Part shown: positions 22,295 to 31,721 of the stretch, piece by piece
How positions within the stretch are numbered: the first letter of the stretch is position 1
How the letters are laid out: the number at the start of each line of letters is the position of its first letter
Assembly: GCF_900698935.1 (NCBI RefSeq)
Contig: NZ_LR217715.1
Location: 372,001 to 436,000 of the forward strand
Length of the DNA: 64,000 bases
Reading direction: 5' to 3'
Source: Erwinia_E haradaeae_D
GTDB taxonomy: Bacteria; Pseudomonadota; Gammaproteobacteria; Enterobacterales; Enterobacteriaceae
Notes under the pieces: model-generated
Database searches by the model: none
What the model was told of the DNA's origin: nothing
The model's input: the letters and a program-made list of their open reading frames with translations, nothing else
Program-made: the position numbers and the translations under genes

Positions 22295-24160
22295 ATGAGC
22301 TTTAAATCCAAACAGTATCCGACGCTCGCTTTGGCAAGTACAGTACAAGAATTACGTTGGCGACCGCAAGAAAGTCTTCCATTGCTGTGTGAAGAGCTAC
22401 GACAGTACCTTCTTGCGAGTGTGAGTTGTTCTAGTGGTCATTTTGCTTCTGGACTGGGTGTGGTAGAGCTTACAGTTGCACTACATTATGTATACAACAC
22501 ACCATTTGATCATCTTGTATGGGATGTTGGACATCAGGCGTACCCACATAAAATTCTTACTGGACGCCGCGATCAGATTGGCACGATTCGACAAAAAAGT
22601 GGACTACATCCTTTCCCATGGCGTGAAGAAAGTGAGTTTGATGCACTCAGTGTTGGTCATTCATCTACTTCAATTAGTGCTGGATTAGGTATGGCAGTCG
22701 CAGCTGCAAAAGAAGCTAAAGGTCGTCGCACTGTTTGTGTTATCGGTGATGGCGCAATAACTGCTGGTATGGCATTTGAAGCCATGAATCATGCTGGAGA
22801 TATGCAGACAGATCTATTAGTTGTACTAAATGATAATGAAATGTCAATTTCTAAAAATGTTGGTGCGTTGAATAATCGTCTGTCACAGATTTTATCTCAC
22901 CAAGCATATGCACGTTTTCGTGCCACCAGAAAAAAAGTATTGGACGGGTTTATATCCATTAAAGAAATCTTTAAACGCACCGACGAACAGTTAAAAAGTA
23001 GCATGGTTCCTGGTGCATTATTTGAGGAGTTTGGTTTTAATTATATTGGCCCAGTAGATGGGCATAACGTACGGGAATTAATACCAATATTACATAATAT
23101 GCGAATATTAAAAGGTCCACAGATTTTGCATGTGATCACAAAAAAGGGTAAGGGCTATGCGCCAGCCGAAGCAGATCCTATTAGTTGGCACTCAGTACCT
23201 AAATTTGATTTAGTTAGCGGTCTTTTACCAAAGAAAACTGGGGAATTGCCTAGTTATTCCGAGATTTTTGGTCAGTGGTTAAGTGAAATTGCTGCGGTTG
23301 ATGATAAACTAATGGCCGTAACGCCAGCTATGCGTGAAGGTTCTGGGATGCTAAATTTTTCGCGTACATATCCGCAACAATATTTTGATGTGGCCATTGC
23401 TGAACAGCACGCAGTAACTTTTGCTGCGGGGTTAGCCATTGGTGGATATCGCCCTGTAGTGGCTATCTACTCTACTTTTTTACAGAGAGCATATGATCAA
23501 TTAATCCATGACGTGGCGATTCAAAAATTATCGGTTTTGTTTGCCATTGACAGGGGAGGGGTTGTAGGTGCTGATGGTCAAACCCATCAAGGAGCATTTG
23601 ACCTAGCTTTTCTTCGTTGCATTCCGAATATAATTATTATGACACCTAGCGATGAAAACGAATGCCGTCAGATGTTATATACTGGCTACCATTATTTAGA
23701 TGGCCCTAGTGTGGTTCGTTATCCACGAGGTCATGGAACTGGTGTCGGTTTACAACCGCTATCTTCCTTACCAGTCGGAAAGGGTGTTATTAAGCGTCAA
23801 GGCACCAAGTTAGCAATTTTAAATTTTGGTACACTGCTCTCACAGGCTACGATAGTCGCAGAAAAAATGAATAGCACACTTATTGATATGCGTTTTGTGA
23901 AGCCATTAGACGAGACCTTAGTTCTGGGAATAGCAGCACAGCATCATTCAATAGTGACAGTCGAGGAAGGGGTTATTAAAGGTGGTGCTGGTAGCGGTAT
24001 TAATGAGCTTTTGATGTCTAAACGCAAAGCTATTCCAGTGTTAAATATTGGATTACCAGATGAATTTATTCCTCAGGGGACGCAAGAAGAAATTCGTGTT
24101 GATTATAAATTAGATTGGGAGGGGATATACAAACAAATAGAAGATTGGTTGATACTATAA
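22295..24160 (+). CDS. dxs: 1-deoxy-D-xylulose-5-phosphate synthase
   Basis: Dxs joins pyruvate and glyceraldehyde 3-phosphate to start the MEP isoprenoid pathway. The 621 residues are full length. The thiamine-diphosphate motif begins GDGAITAGMA and ends at the asparagine of VLNDNEMSIS. An upstream HFASGLGVVELT block and the mid-protein transketolase-like EQHAVTFAAGLA and DRGGVVGADGQTHQGAFD regions are intact. It lies 21 bases after ispA and is presumably co-transcribed. The 1.1 kb downstream of it holds no gene. Confidence 0.98.
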   Translation: MSFKSKQYPTLALASTVQELRWRPQESLPLLCEELRQYLLASVSCSSGHFASGLGVVELTVALHYVYNTPFDHLVWDVGHQAYPHKILTGRRDQIGTIRQKSGLHPFPWREESEFDALSVGHSSTSISAGLGMAVAAAKEAKGRRTVCVIGDGAITAGMAFEAMNHAGDMQTDLLVVLNDNEMSISKNVGALNNRLSQILSHQAYARFRATRKKVLDGFISIKEIFKRTDEQLKSSMVPGALFEEFGFNYIGPVDGHNVRELIPILHNMRILKGPQILHVITKKGKGYAPAEADPISWHSVPKFDLVSGLLPKKTGELPSYSEIFGQWLSEIAAVDDKLMAVTPAMREGSGMLNFSRTYPQQYFDVAIAEQHAVTFAAGLAIGGYRPVVAIYSTFLQRAYDQLIHDVAIQKLSVLFAIDRGGVVGADGQTHQGAFDLAFLRCIPNIIIMTPSDENECRQMLYTGYHYLDGPSVVRYPRGHGTGVGLQPLSSLPVGKGVIKRQGTKLAILNFGTLLSQATIVAEKMNSTLIDMRFVKPLDETLVLGIAAQHHSIVTVEEGVIKGGAGSGINELLMSKRKAIPVLNIGLPDEFIPQGTQEEIRVDYKLDWEGIYKQIEDWLIL

Positions 24161-25298
24161 TATAGTTATTGAATGACATTCAGATATGCATCACGATTAA
24201 TTACAAGCTTAACAGTAATGATGTAAGGACTTTTTAATTAATATTTAATTCCATATTTGTCAGCAATGAGAACTGAGTTATTTTATCATATAATTTATGT
24301 ATTGTATTAGTGATAAAATTTATATGAGTTAATTATATATTAAACATGCAGTAAATATTTACAGGTACTTACTAGATCTGCGCAGCGCTGATTTAATAAT
24401 ACTAATGATTTATGTGACAGTGGGCAGAATGAATCACAAATAATCATGATATAATAGTGAAAAGAAGTATATATGTTAAGTGAATGCCATAGAAATGATA
24501 TTGCTTGAAATTAATATGTTGGTAACATAGAAAGATTGAGGTTTATTTTGTGTGGATATCTTCACTGTATGGATATTAACTCCCGTAACATAGACTATAT
24601 TTGGCATTAGATATTTAAATTATAATTGAAATAAAATCCTGCTAAAAAGAACATTTAATTAGTATACTAGAGGAATATAATCCATGCTTGATTTATTGAT
24701 GATTAAAGTTTTTAACTTATCTAAATTCATGATATAATTATAAATATTTATATAATAATTTTGTGTGAGTTTAATAAGAAATAGGTAGTCATTGATGTTT
24801 GTAGGACACTGTGAAAGAGAATTCTCTCATAGAGATGAGAGATATTGAGAGTGACATGAGAGCTGTGTGGTCATAAAAGATATTATACTTAATATGCATG
24901 GTACGCACACACTGCTATCATCTAAAATAAAAATCTGTAATATAAAAATCACTGTTGTATAATAATACTGCATAGTATGTTTGTCTACTTAGTGCTTCTT
25001 GTGGGTATTACAATACTTTCTATCTTTAAAAATATACTCCATATCAATTGTATGGAGTATGCTATTGTCATTAACATAATACTTTTTTATTTGTGCAAAA
25101 AATAATAAAAGTTTTTATAGGAAAAACTAACTTCACGATGATTGCTATATCTATAGTTTACTGTATCTAGAGTATTTTGTTAAAAAATTTGATCATAAAT
25201 TTATATAGTATATCGTACTGCAAGTTAGTCCATACTAGTATATAGTAACTATTAGGAATACATATAGAGTTCATTGTTTATCTATTAGGTGTAATATT
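24161..25298. other. Non-coding AT-rich spacer between dxs and ubiK
   Basis: No gene seen. Two inverted repeats stand out: a 7-bp hairpin at 24824-24841 (CTCTCAT/ATGAGAG) inside a GAGA-rich patch, and a perfect 10-bp hairpin at 25034-25060. The rest is featureless AT-rich sequence. Confidence 0.65.
25034..25060. repeat. Perfect 10-bp hairpin upstream of ubiK
   Basis: Arms ATACTCCATA and TATGGAGTAT surround the loop TCAATTG. It lies about 240 bases before ubiK. No run of U follows immediately; a T-rich stretch starts about 20 bases later. It could be a fossil terminator, a leader structure, or chance. Confidence 0.5.
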
Positions 25299-25541
25299 AT
25301 GATTGATATAAAAACCATCGAAAGTTTAGCTCGCCAAGTTCACAATGCTATGCCTATCAGTTTTCGAGATTTAGGTTATGACATAGAAAATAAAATACGT
25401 CAAATTCTACAATCACAACTGATGCAACTGGATTTAGTCAATCGGACAGAGTTTGATATTCAAGCCCAAGCTCTTTTACGTGCACAAGAAAAAATATCCA
25501 TATTAGAACAGCGATTGGCTGTATTAGAGCAACAACCGTGA
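25299..25541 (+). CDS. ubiK: UbiK, ubiquinone biosynthesis accessory factor (YqiC/BMFP family)
   Basis: UbiK is a small protein that binds UbiJ and supports aerobic ubiquinone synthesis. This 80-residue protein starts MIDIKTIESLARQVH and keeps the family core KIRQILQSQL.QLDLVNR.EFD. It ends in a coiled-coil heptad region (LLRAQEKISILEQRLAVLEQQ) that mediates oligomerisation. It is about 16 residues shorter than the E. coli protein, lacking only the flexible proline-rich tail. It is isolated, with over 1 kb of empty DNA on each side. Together with ubiX it implies that quinone synthesis is retained. Confidence 0.92.
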   Translation: MIDIKTIESLARQVHNAMPISFRDLGYDIENKIRQILQSQLMQLDLVNRTEFDIQAQALLRAQEKISILEQRLAVLEQQP

Positions 25542-26714
25542 GCATCATAACTAATGAGACGATATGTATCTAATTATATCTAACTTATAGATGCTATACA
25601 GTGCCATAAGGATCGTATTGTCTAGAATCCTTCCCTAACATAGTCGAAGCATGATAGAAAAATTAATGCTATTAATAATCTAACATTGAGTTCTGAAATA
25701 CAGGTGTAGCATATAATAATTTATTATTCTTTCTAGACTGAATATGGAAAACTACAAGCCTGTTGCGCAGTATAGTCAATATATATTTTTAATATCCACA
25801 CTGCTGTATAGTAGAATATATATGCAAAAATAATTTTGGTTAGTGTTGATCAATATGTAGGGCAGTCTAGTGATATGAGAAATACATTCTATAGACGATA
25901 CATACGTATTACACTTAAAATCAGTTCATAATATTTTATATAATTTATATAAATGACGAGATGAAAGGTATACACAAAATAGTGCTTTATCTAATATTTT
26001 TTATTTTTTTTAGAAAGAACACACACAGCCTGTGTGTGTTTGCCATCAGGGATACATGATATATATATTGATATATAGCATGACTTATTGTGTCATGTCA
26101 ATGACATTACATAAGTATTTTACTGGCAGCATGCTAGTAATCCCTGATTACATGGGTTTTACTCGTCAATTCACCAACATACTTCGCGAGCTTTGTGATA
26201 GTGTTGTATATTATTATGGTTAATTTATAAATTATTGAATATGTTGTACTAGCGGTAAGTTAAAAGTGTTTTGCATACACTATATCATATACTATGATGT
26301 ATGAAGAACATGCTTACTCTGTAGATATTTTATAATAAAATTAACTGTATATAATTAATACTTTTCTCAAATTAAAAAAATAACATCATAATAATATTAT
26401 GTCGCATAATAATAGAAGATATGCCTAATTCATCTATAATATGTAGTGGTATATACTATTTTACTAATATATTTTATTACAGTTAGTTATTTAATACTCA
26501 ATTCATTAGAAGATTCAGACTCACGTCAGAAGCAGAGGTAGAATGTTTTTCTTGATCCATAGATATCTTTATCACCATGCTTATGATTATTTACCAAATA
26601 TTGATTAGTAAAATATAATTTTTTTCATATATTCTCTTACTGCATGAGAGTGAGAGTGTTTATAAATTAACATATAAAGAAAGTATTTATGCAATTTTTA
26701 ACTGGAAGAGACAT
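25542..26714. other. Non-coding spacer upstream of cvpA with a structured core
   Basis: No convincing gene. A 63-codon frame at 26032-26223 begins inside a hairpin, has an unusual Cys/Tyr/Met-rich composition and matches nothing I know, so I do not call it. The notable content is the inverted-repeat cluster at 26018-26148, described separately. The remaining DNA is AT-rich and featureless. Confidence 0.6.
26018..26148. other. Compact self-complementary element (candidate structured RNA)
   Basis: Two adjacent structures lie here. First, a perfect 10-bp hairpin at 26018-26040, AACACACACA with loop GCC and TGTGTGTGTT. Four bases later a nested stem begins with an outer 9-bp arm ATCAGGGAT (26045-26053) pairing with ATCCCTGAT (26140-26148). 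Inside it are a 7-bp arm TAGCATG/CATGCTA (26076-26082 with 26130-26136), a 5-bp arm CTTAT/ATAAG and a 6-bp inner stem TGTCAT/ATGACA closed by GTCA. All arms are mutually compatible. I do not recognise it as a known RNA family. Strand and function are unknown. The cvpA start lies about 570 bases downstream. Confidence 0.45.
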
Positions 26715-27206
26715 ATGATCTGGATAGACTACCTAATTATTGCGATTATTAGTTTTTCGATTCTTGTTAGTTTAACAAGGGGATTAATTAAGGAAGTTCT
26801 ATCTTTGATAACTTGGGGGACAGGATGTTTTATTTCTAATTATTATTACGGATATTTAGCGTCTTTTTTAGCTGCACAGGGATTAGATAATACATTCGTG
26901 TGCAATGGAACATCCATAATATTGTTGTTTATTAGTATCTTGCTTATAGGGGTAGCCATAACTTCTATGATGGAAACTTTAGTTGTAAAAACTGGTTTAA
27001 AAGGCACTGATCAGGTTCTAGGGATGTGTTTTGGGGGGTTACGTGGTATATGTGTTGTTGCAGCTATGTTGTTTTTTTGTGATACATTTACTGATGTTAC
27101 TACACTTCCAGATTTACATAAATCTCAGCTTGCTCCTCGGTTTAGTTACCTTATTACTTGGATTCAAGATTATCTCAAAAGCACATCAAATTTTCTATCA
27201 CTATAG
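26715..27206 (+). CDS. cvpA: CvpA family inner-membrane protein
   Basis: CvpA is a small membrane protein of unclear biochemical role, needed for colicin V production in E. coli and normally found upstream of purF. The 163 residues (162 in E. coli) contain four hydrophobic segments, beginning MIWIDYLIIAIISFS, and the conserved GLKGTDQVLGMCFGGLRG. A purine-rich GGAAGAGA precedes the ATG at a normal distance. purF starts 35 bases after its stop, the ancestral arrangement. Survival in so reduced a genome is worth noting; co-transcription with purF may have protected it. Confidence 0.95.
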   Translation: MIWIDYLIIAIISFSILVSLTRGLIKEVLSLITWGTGCFISNYYYGYLASFLAAQGLDNTFVCNGTSIILLFISILLIGVAITSMMETLVVKTGLKGTDQVLGMCFGGLRGICVVAAMLFFCDTFTDVTTLPDLHKSQLAPRFSYLITWIQDYLKSTSNFLSL

Positions 27207-27241
27207 TCATGTCATTATTCAGCGTATGAGGAAATATAAAT

Positions 27242-28732
27242 ATGTGCGGTATTGTTGGGATTGCTTGTTTTACTCCAGTCAATCAGTCTATTTATGATGC
27301 ATTAACCGTACTACAACATAGAGGGCAAGATGCTGCTGGTATGGTCACTGTGGATGCAGTAAATTGTTTTCATATGCGCAAGGCCAATGGACTGGTCAGT
27401 AATGTATTTAAGACTTGTCATATGCAGCGTATGCAGGGGAATATTGGAATTGGGCATGTTCGTTACCCTACAGCTGGTAGCGGTAGGGCTTCTGAAGCAC
27501 AACCCTTTTATGTAAACTCTCCTTATGGCATTACTCTAGCTCATAATGGAAATCTTACAAATGCCAATAGTTTACGTAAATCGTTATTCGAAGATAGTCA
27601 TCGTCATGTTAATACTACTTCGGATTCGGAAATACTGCTGAATATTTTTGCACAAGAGGTTCAGTGTTTTAAGCATCATCCACTCACTTCTACAGATATT
27701 TTTGCAGCTGTCGCTGAGTTGCATCATAAAGTAAGAGGTGCGTATGCTTGTGTGGCAATAATTATTGGTCATGGACTAGTTGCCTTTCGTGATCCACACG
27801 GTATTCGTTTACTAGTGATTGGTCAACGACAGGTAGCAGATGGTCGTTTTGAATACATGGTAGCTTCTGAAAGTGTTGCATTAGATACTTTAGGATTTCG
27901 GTTGTTACGTGATGTAGAACCAGGTGAAGCAATACATATAACGGGTGACGGTCAACTATTTAGTCAACAATGTGCGGATCACCCTAAACATAATCCATGT
28001 ATATTTGAATATGTGTATTTTGCGCGTCCTGACTCACTCCTTGATAAAATTTCTGTATATAGTGCTCGTGTTCGTATGGGCGCTAGATTGGGTCTGAAGA
28101 TTATCCGTGAATGGAAAGATCGTAACATTGACGTGGTGATTCCGATTCCTGAGACCTCGTGTGATATCGCTCTAGAAATAGCGCGTGTTATCAACAAGCC
28201 TTATCGGCAAGGATTTGTAAAAAATCGCTATGTAGGCCGCACTTTTATTATGCCAGGGCAAAAATTACGACGTAGTGCAGTAAAACACAAGTTAAATGCT
28301 AACCGTGAAGAATTTCGTGGTAAAAATGTACTACTAGTGGACGATTCCATTGTGCGTGGTACTACTTCTGAACAGATTATTGAAATGGCTCGAGAGGCAG
28401 GAGCTCAAAATGTTTACCTAGCTTCCGCAGCGCCAGAAATTCGTTTTCCAAACGTATATGGGATTAATATGCCAAGTAAAAATGAATTAATCGCGCATGG
28501 AAGAGAGGTAGAAGATATTCGGAAATTAATTGGTGCTGATGCTTTGATTTTTCAGGATCTTTCTGATCTCATTGAGGCTGTAAGAGAAGATAATTTAGAG
28601 ATTACACAATTTGAGTGTTCGGTCTTTGATGGTATTTATGTGACGCAAGACGTGGATCAGCGATCGATTGAAAACCTACAATTATTACGTAATGATGACG
28701 TGCAAGTATTACAACGCGTAAATGAAATATAA
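27242..28732 (+). CDS. purF: Amidophosphoribosyltransferase (first step of purine synthesis)
   Basis: PurF converts PRPP and glutamine to phosphoribosylamine. The 496 residues comprise an N-terminal class II glutaminase domain, with the catalytic Cys directly after the initiator Met (MCGIVGIA), and a C-terminal phosphoribosyltransferase domain with the PRPP loop VLLVDDSIVRGTTS. LQHRGQDAAGM and HNGNLTNA are intact. One unusual residue: the family sequence GIRPL reads GIRLL here. It is slightly shorter at the C-terminus than in E. coli. It is paired with cvpA; no other pur gene is in the window. Confidence 0.98.
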   Translation: MCGIVGIACFTPVNQSIYDALTVLQHRGQDAAGMVTVDAVNCFHMRKANGLVSNVFKTCHMQRMQGNIGIGHVRYPTAGSGRASEAQPFYVNSPYGITLAHNGNLTNANSLRKSLFEDSHRHVNTTSDSEILLNIFAQEVQCFKHHPLTSTDIFAAVAELHHKVRGAYACVAIIIGHGLVAFRDPHGIRLLVIGQRQVADGRFEYMVASESVALDTLGFRLLRDVEPGEAIHITGDGQLFSQQCADHPKHNPCIFEYVYFARPDSLLDKISVYSARVRMGARLGLKIIREWKDRNIDVVIPIPETSCDIALEIARVINKPYRQGFVKNRYVGRTFIMPGQKLRRSAVKHKLNANREEFRGKNVLLVDDSIVRGTTSEQIIEMAREAGAQNVYLASAAPEIRFPNVYGINMPSKNELIAHGREVEDIRKLIGADALIFQDLSDLIEAVREDNLEITQFECSVFDGIYVTQDVDQRSIENLQLLRNDDVQVLQRVNEI

Positions 28733-29582
28733 AGTTTAGAGATATATAATGAGAGTTAAAGTCTGTTAAGTGATGCCATATTGAATGGTATTCAATTCTG
28801 AATTTTAGGAGCACTATTTTAGTTATACTTGTGTTTTTTTCGCGTCTATATACGAAATTAAAAAATTAATTCATGTTTGGTATTTTTTTAAAGCGTGTTG
28901 TCAATAAATATGATAAAAATATTATTTAACATTGCTGCTATCTATGTCTAGATAATATCTAGGTTAGATTGTATAGAGTCTAACTCTGTGTAGTCATAAT
29001 AGTTGGTAGTCACCATTTTGTTTGTTCATGATTTCTATATACTCATATTAGTTTAAAAATTATTTTGATATACGATCCTAAATGTATTCTTAATCTATTA
29101 TTCTGGGGGATAACTATCATAATGATGATCTACATTCAATCACGTGATGTATTATAAATATATATTGTGTGCAATGAACTATTTATTACAGTATATTGAT
29201 GTAAATAAATTTCATTTTGATAAATAAAAAGCACCACAGACAAATATAGAGAATGACTATATTATATTATCGTATAGATAGCCGTACAGTGAATGAGTTT
29301 ATTATCTTAAGTTCATTGATATTCTTTTCACGACTGTAAAAAATTACACATTGATATGCTTTTCAAGCATAGAAAATATATGTTTCTAAAACATGACCAT
29401 CTTATTATATGTAATAATTTTTATAAATATCAGAATTTTAATACTGAATGCATGTACACCAACCTTAGTGATGCTTAGGTTTCGTTAGTTAAAATTTTAT
29501 ATATATCAAATATAATTTTTTCGAAAAACAGAAAATAACTTATTCTTTCTTCACTCTATCGAGTTTGTCTAGGACATATAAT
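28733..29582. other. Non-coding spacer between purF and ubiX
   Basis: No gene seen. A perfect 7-bp hairpin ATTGAAT-GGT-ATTCAAT lies at 28780-28796, 48 bases after the purF stop, followed by TCTGAATTTTAGG. It may be a weak terminator for purF. The remaining 750 bases are featureless AT-rich DNA up to the AGGA that precedes ubiX. Confidence 0.6.
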
Positions 29583-30152
29583 TTGAAACGACTTATTGTG
29601 GGAATTTCTGGCGCAAGTGGTATCATTTACGGTATCCGAACTTTACAAGTTTTGCAACAAGTCAATGATATTGAAACGCATATAATTATTAGCCAGGCCG
29701 CGTGCAAAACATTACCTTTAGAGAGTCAGTACTCAGTACGTGAAGTGCAGGGGATGGCTGACGTAGTGCACGATGCACAGGATATTGCGGCTAGTATTGC
29801 TTCGGGTTCTTTTAAAACTATTGGTATGATAATATTACCGTGTTCCATTAAGACTTTATCTGGTGTTGTGCATGGGTGCCATGATGGATTAATGACGCGT
29901 GCTGCGGATGTCGTTTTAAAAGAGCGTCGTCGTTTAGTGCTATGTGTCCGCGAAACACCTCTCCATTTAGGTCATCTTCGCATGATGACTACGGCAGCAG
30001 AGGTAGGAGCTATTATTATGCCTCCGGTATCAGCCTTCTATCACCATCCATGTAGTATGATTCATATGATTGATCAGATGGTGAATCGTGTATTAGATCA
30101 ATTTGACATTGAGCTCCAAAATGATCTTTTTAAGCGTTGGGGGGGTGCCTAG
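29583..30152 (+). CDS. ubiX: UbiX, flavin prenyltransferase
   Basis: UbiX makes the prenylated FMN cofactor that the decarboxylase UbiD needs in ubiquinone synthesis. The best start is the TTG at 29583. It gives exactly 189 residues beginning MKRLIVGISGASG, the enterobacterial length and N-terminus, and has AGGA eight bases upstream. An in-frame TTG at 29565 would add six unrelated residues. Flavin- and phosphate-binding sequences GISGASG, PCSIKTLSG and CVRETPLHLGHL are intact. In E. coli ubiX lies downstream of purF; here 850 bases of empty DNA separate them, so order is kept while DNA between has decayed. Confidence 0.96.
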   Translation: MKRLIVGISGASGIIYGIRTLQVLQQVNDIETHIIISQAACKTLPLESQYSVREVQGMADVVHDAQDIAASIASGSFKTIGMIILPCSIKTLSGVVHGCHDGLMTRAADVVLKERRRLVLCVRETPLHLGHLRMMTTAAEVGAIIMPPVSAFYHHPCSMIHMIDQMVNRVLDQFDIELQNDLFKRWGGA

Positions 30153-31091
30153 TACTTATTAAGTATATCAATATAAAATATTACTTAGATGGTAGCATCC
30201 TTCTCATGGTATATATGAATATATTTTATCACACAGGGTATTGTGAATCTATATATCACTACTATAATGCTCTTTCTGTGGTGTTAGTATCACTTGTATA
30301 ATGAAATAGAATTCGTTCTATCAATGATTGATACGAAAGATTCATGAAGGAATATTCGTAAGTTAAACTCTATTAAATGATTAATATTTTATATATTCAT
30401 ATCATCCATAGTCTTAGTGCAGTGAAATACTGTAGAAGATATCACACTATATGTTAGTATAAATTTGTAAAATTAAAATGAATCGCATCAGACGATTATG
30501 ATTAATAGCAGAATACTACTTTTATAGAAAGTTATTTTTTATAAGTCAATCTATTAATAATCATGTTTTTATTATTTATTTTTATAAAAATATTATTATG
30601 ATAATTTCATCATTCTGGTATTTTACAATCATATATAATAGTTTTCTTAAAAGAAGTGTTGTTATTAAAAATACCTGATATTATGTCAGTATATGTATAT
30701 ATATTTCATTTATAAAATATATTTTTAAATCATTTTGTAAGGATAGAGATGGATATAATGTAATATTATTAAGCAAAAGGAGTATAGATAAAACACTATA
30801 TTTGTTTATATTTTGGTTTATTATTTTATTGAGACTTAGAAGGTTTCAATAAAATACATAGAACAAAACTAATCGTAGTATCATGACCATCTTGTAAATA
30901 ATGAACTTTAAGCTACCTAATTTAGTAATTTCAGATTAGAAATCAGAAAAATAATATTCAGTAACGAGAGACTGATATTACTATAGAAATTTAATAATTA
31001 TTTATTTTATATCAGACTACAAGCTTAATATTATTTTTTATATTTTTTCAACCGCATGATTTAACCAACAAAAGAGCAGAAGGGGTTGCAA
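30153..31091. other. Non-coding spacer upstream of dsbA
   Basis: No gene seen; the enterobacterial genes upstream of dsbA (rdoA, yihD) leave no readable trace. Two abutting 6-bp hairpins lie at 30306-30333, the first with a UUCG loop. A 14-bp hairpin lies at 30822-30856. The AGGGG at 31081-31085 is the dsbA ribosome binding site. Confidence 0.6.
30822..30856. repeat. 14-bp hairpin upstream of dsbA
   Basis: Arms TATTTTATTGAGAC and GTTTCAATAAAATA pair over 14 positions, with one G-U pair if read on the plus strand, around the seven-base loop TTAGAAG. It is the longest near-perfect stem I found in the non-coding DNA. No U-run follows on either strand, so it is not a textbook terminator. It lies about 235 bases before dsbA. 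Confidence 0.5.
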
Positions 31092-31721
31092 ATGAAAAAT
31101 ATTTTTTTAGCGATGGTTAGTTTTATGCTAGCATGCAACGTCTCTGCGGCTCCATTTGTTAATGGTAAGCAGTTTATTACACTAAATAAACCGGTCACTG
31201 CCACCCCTCAGGTTCTAGAATTTTTTTCCTTTTTTTGTCCTCATTGCTATGAGTTCGAAAAAGCATGGTGTAGTCATCAGACTGTCAGAAAAGATTTTTT
31301 TTTGCATAGTAAAATAGTCAAGTATCATATTATAAATTTTGGTGGAGAGATGGGTAAAATACTAACCCATGCATGGGCTATGGCGATAATAATGGGTGTA
31401 GAAGAGAAAGTGATTTTTCCTATCTTTGAAGGTCTATTAAGTAAGCACACCATTACAGATTCACTTTCATTAAAAAAAGCGTTTGTAAACGCTACCGGAA
31501 TAAAGTCAGAAGAGTACGATACTGGATGGAATACTCCAATAGTTCTTGCTTTACTAGAGAAACAGAAAAAAATTTCAAAAGAAGTCAATCTTCCGGGTGT
31601 GCCGACTATGCTTATAAATGGAAAATATATAGTGAACAGTGATAGATTAGACACTAGTTCTATTCATGCTTATATCCATCAATATGCCAATATCGTAAGA
31701 TACTTGTTAGGTCAGAAGTAA
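31092..31721 (+). CDS. dsbA: DsbA, periplasmic thiol:disulfide oxidoreductase
   Basis: DsbA introduces disulfide bonds into exported proteins. From the ATG at 31092, seven bases after AGGGG, it has 209 residues with a signal peptide ending VSA-A near residue 19. Its thioredoxin fold carries the CPHC active site at residues 49-52 and the cis-proline loop PGVPTM. A TTG six bases upstream could also start but fits the AGGGG less well. Unusually, the mature protein has a third cysteine, Cys60, eight residues after the active site, where the E. coli enzyme has only the active-site pair. DsbB is not in this window. Confidence 0.96.
   Translation: MKNIFLAMVSFMLACNVSAAPFVNGKQFITLNKPVTATPQVLEFFSFFCPHCYEFEKAWCSHQTVRKDFFLHSKIVKYHIINFGGEMGKILTHAWAMAIIMGVEEKVIFPIFEGLLSKHTITDSLSLKKAFVNATGIKSEEYDTGWNTPIVLALLEKQKKISKEVNLPGVPTMLINGKYIVNSDRLDTSSIHAYIHQYANIVRYLLGQK

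Noticed and set aside
26032..26223. 63-codon plus-strand frame upstream of cvpA.
   Set aside because: It starts inside a hairpin, has no ribosome binding site and matches no family that I know. The inverted repeats explain the patch better.
31092..31160. DsbA N-terminus as a lipoprotein signal (cysteine at residue 15).
   Set aside because: The residues before the cysteine do not fit a lipobox, and a normal signal-peptidase site (VSA-A) follows.
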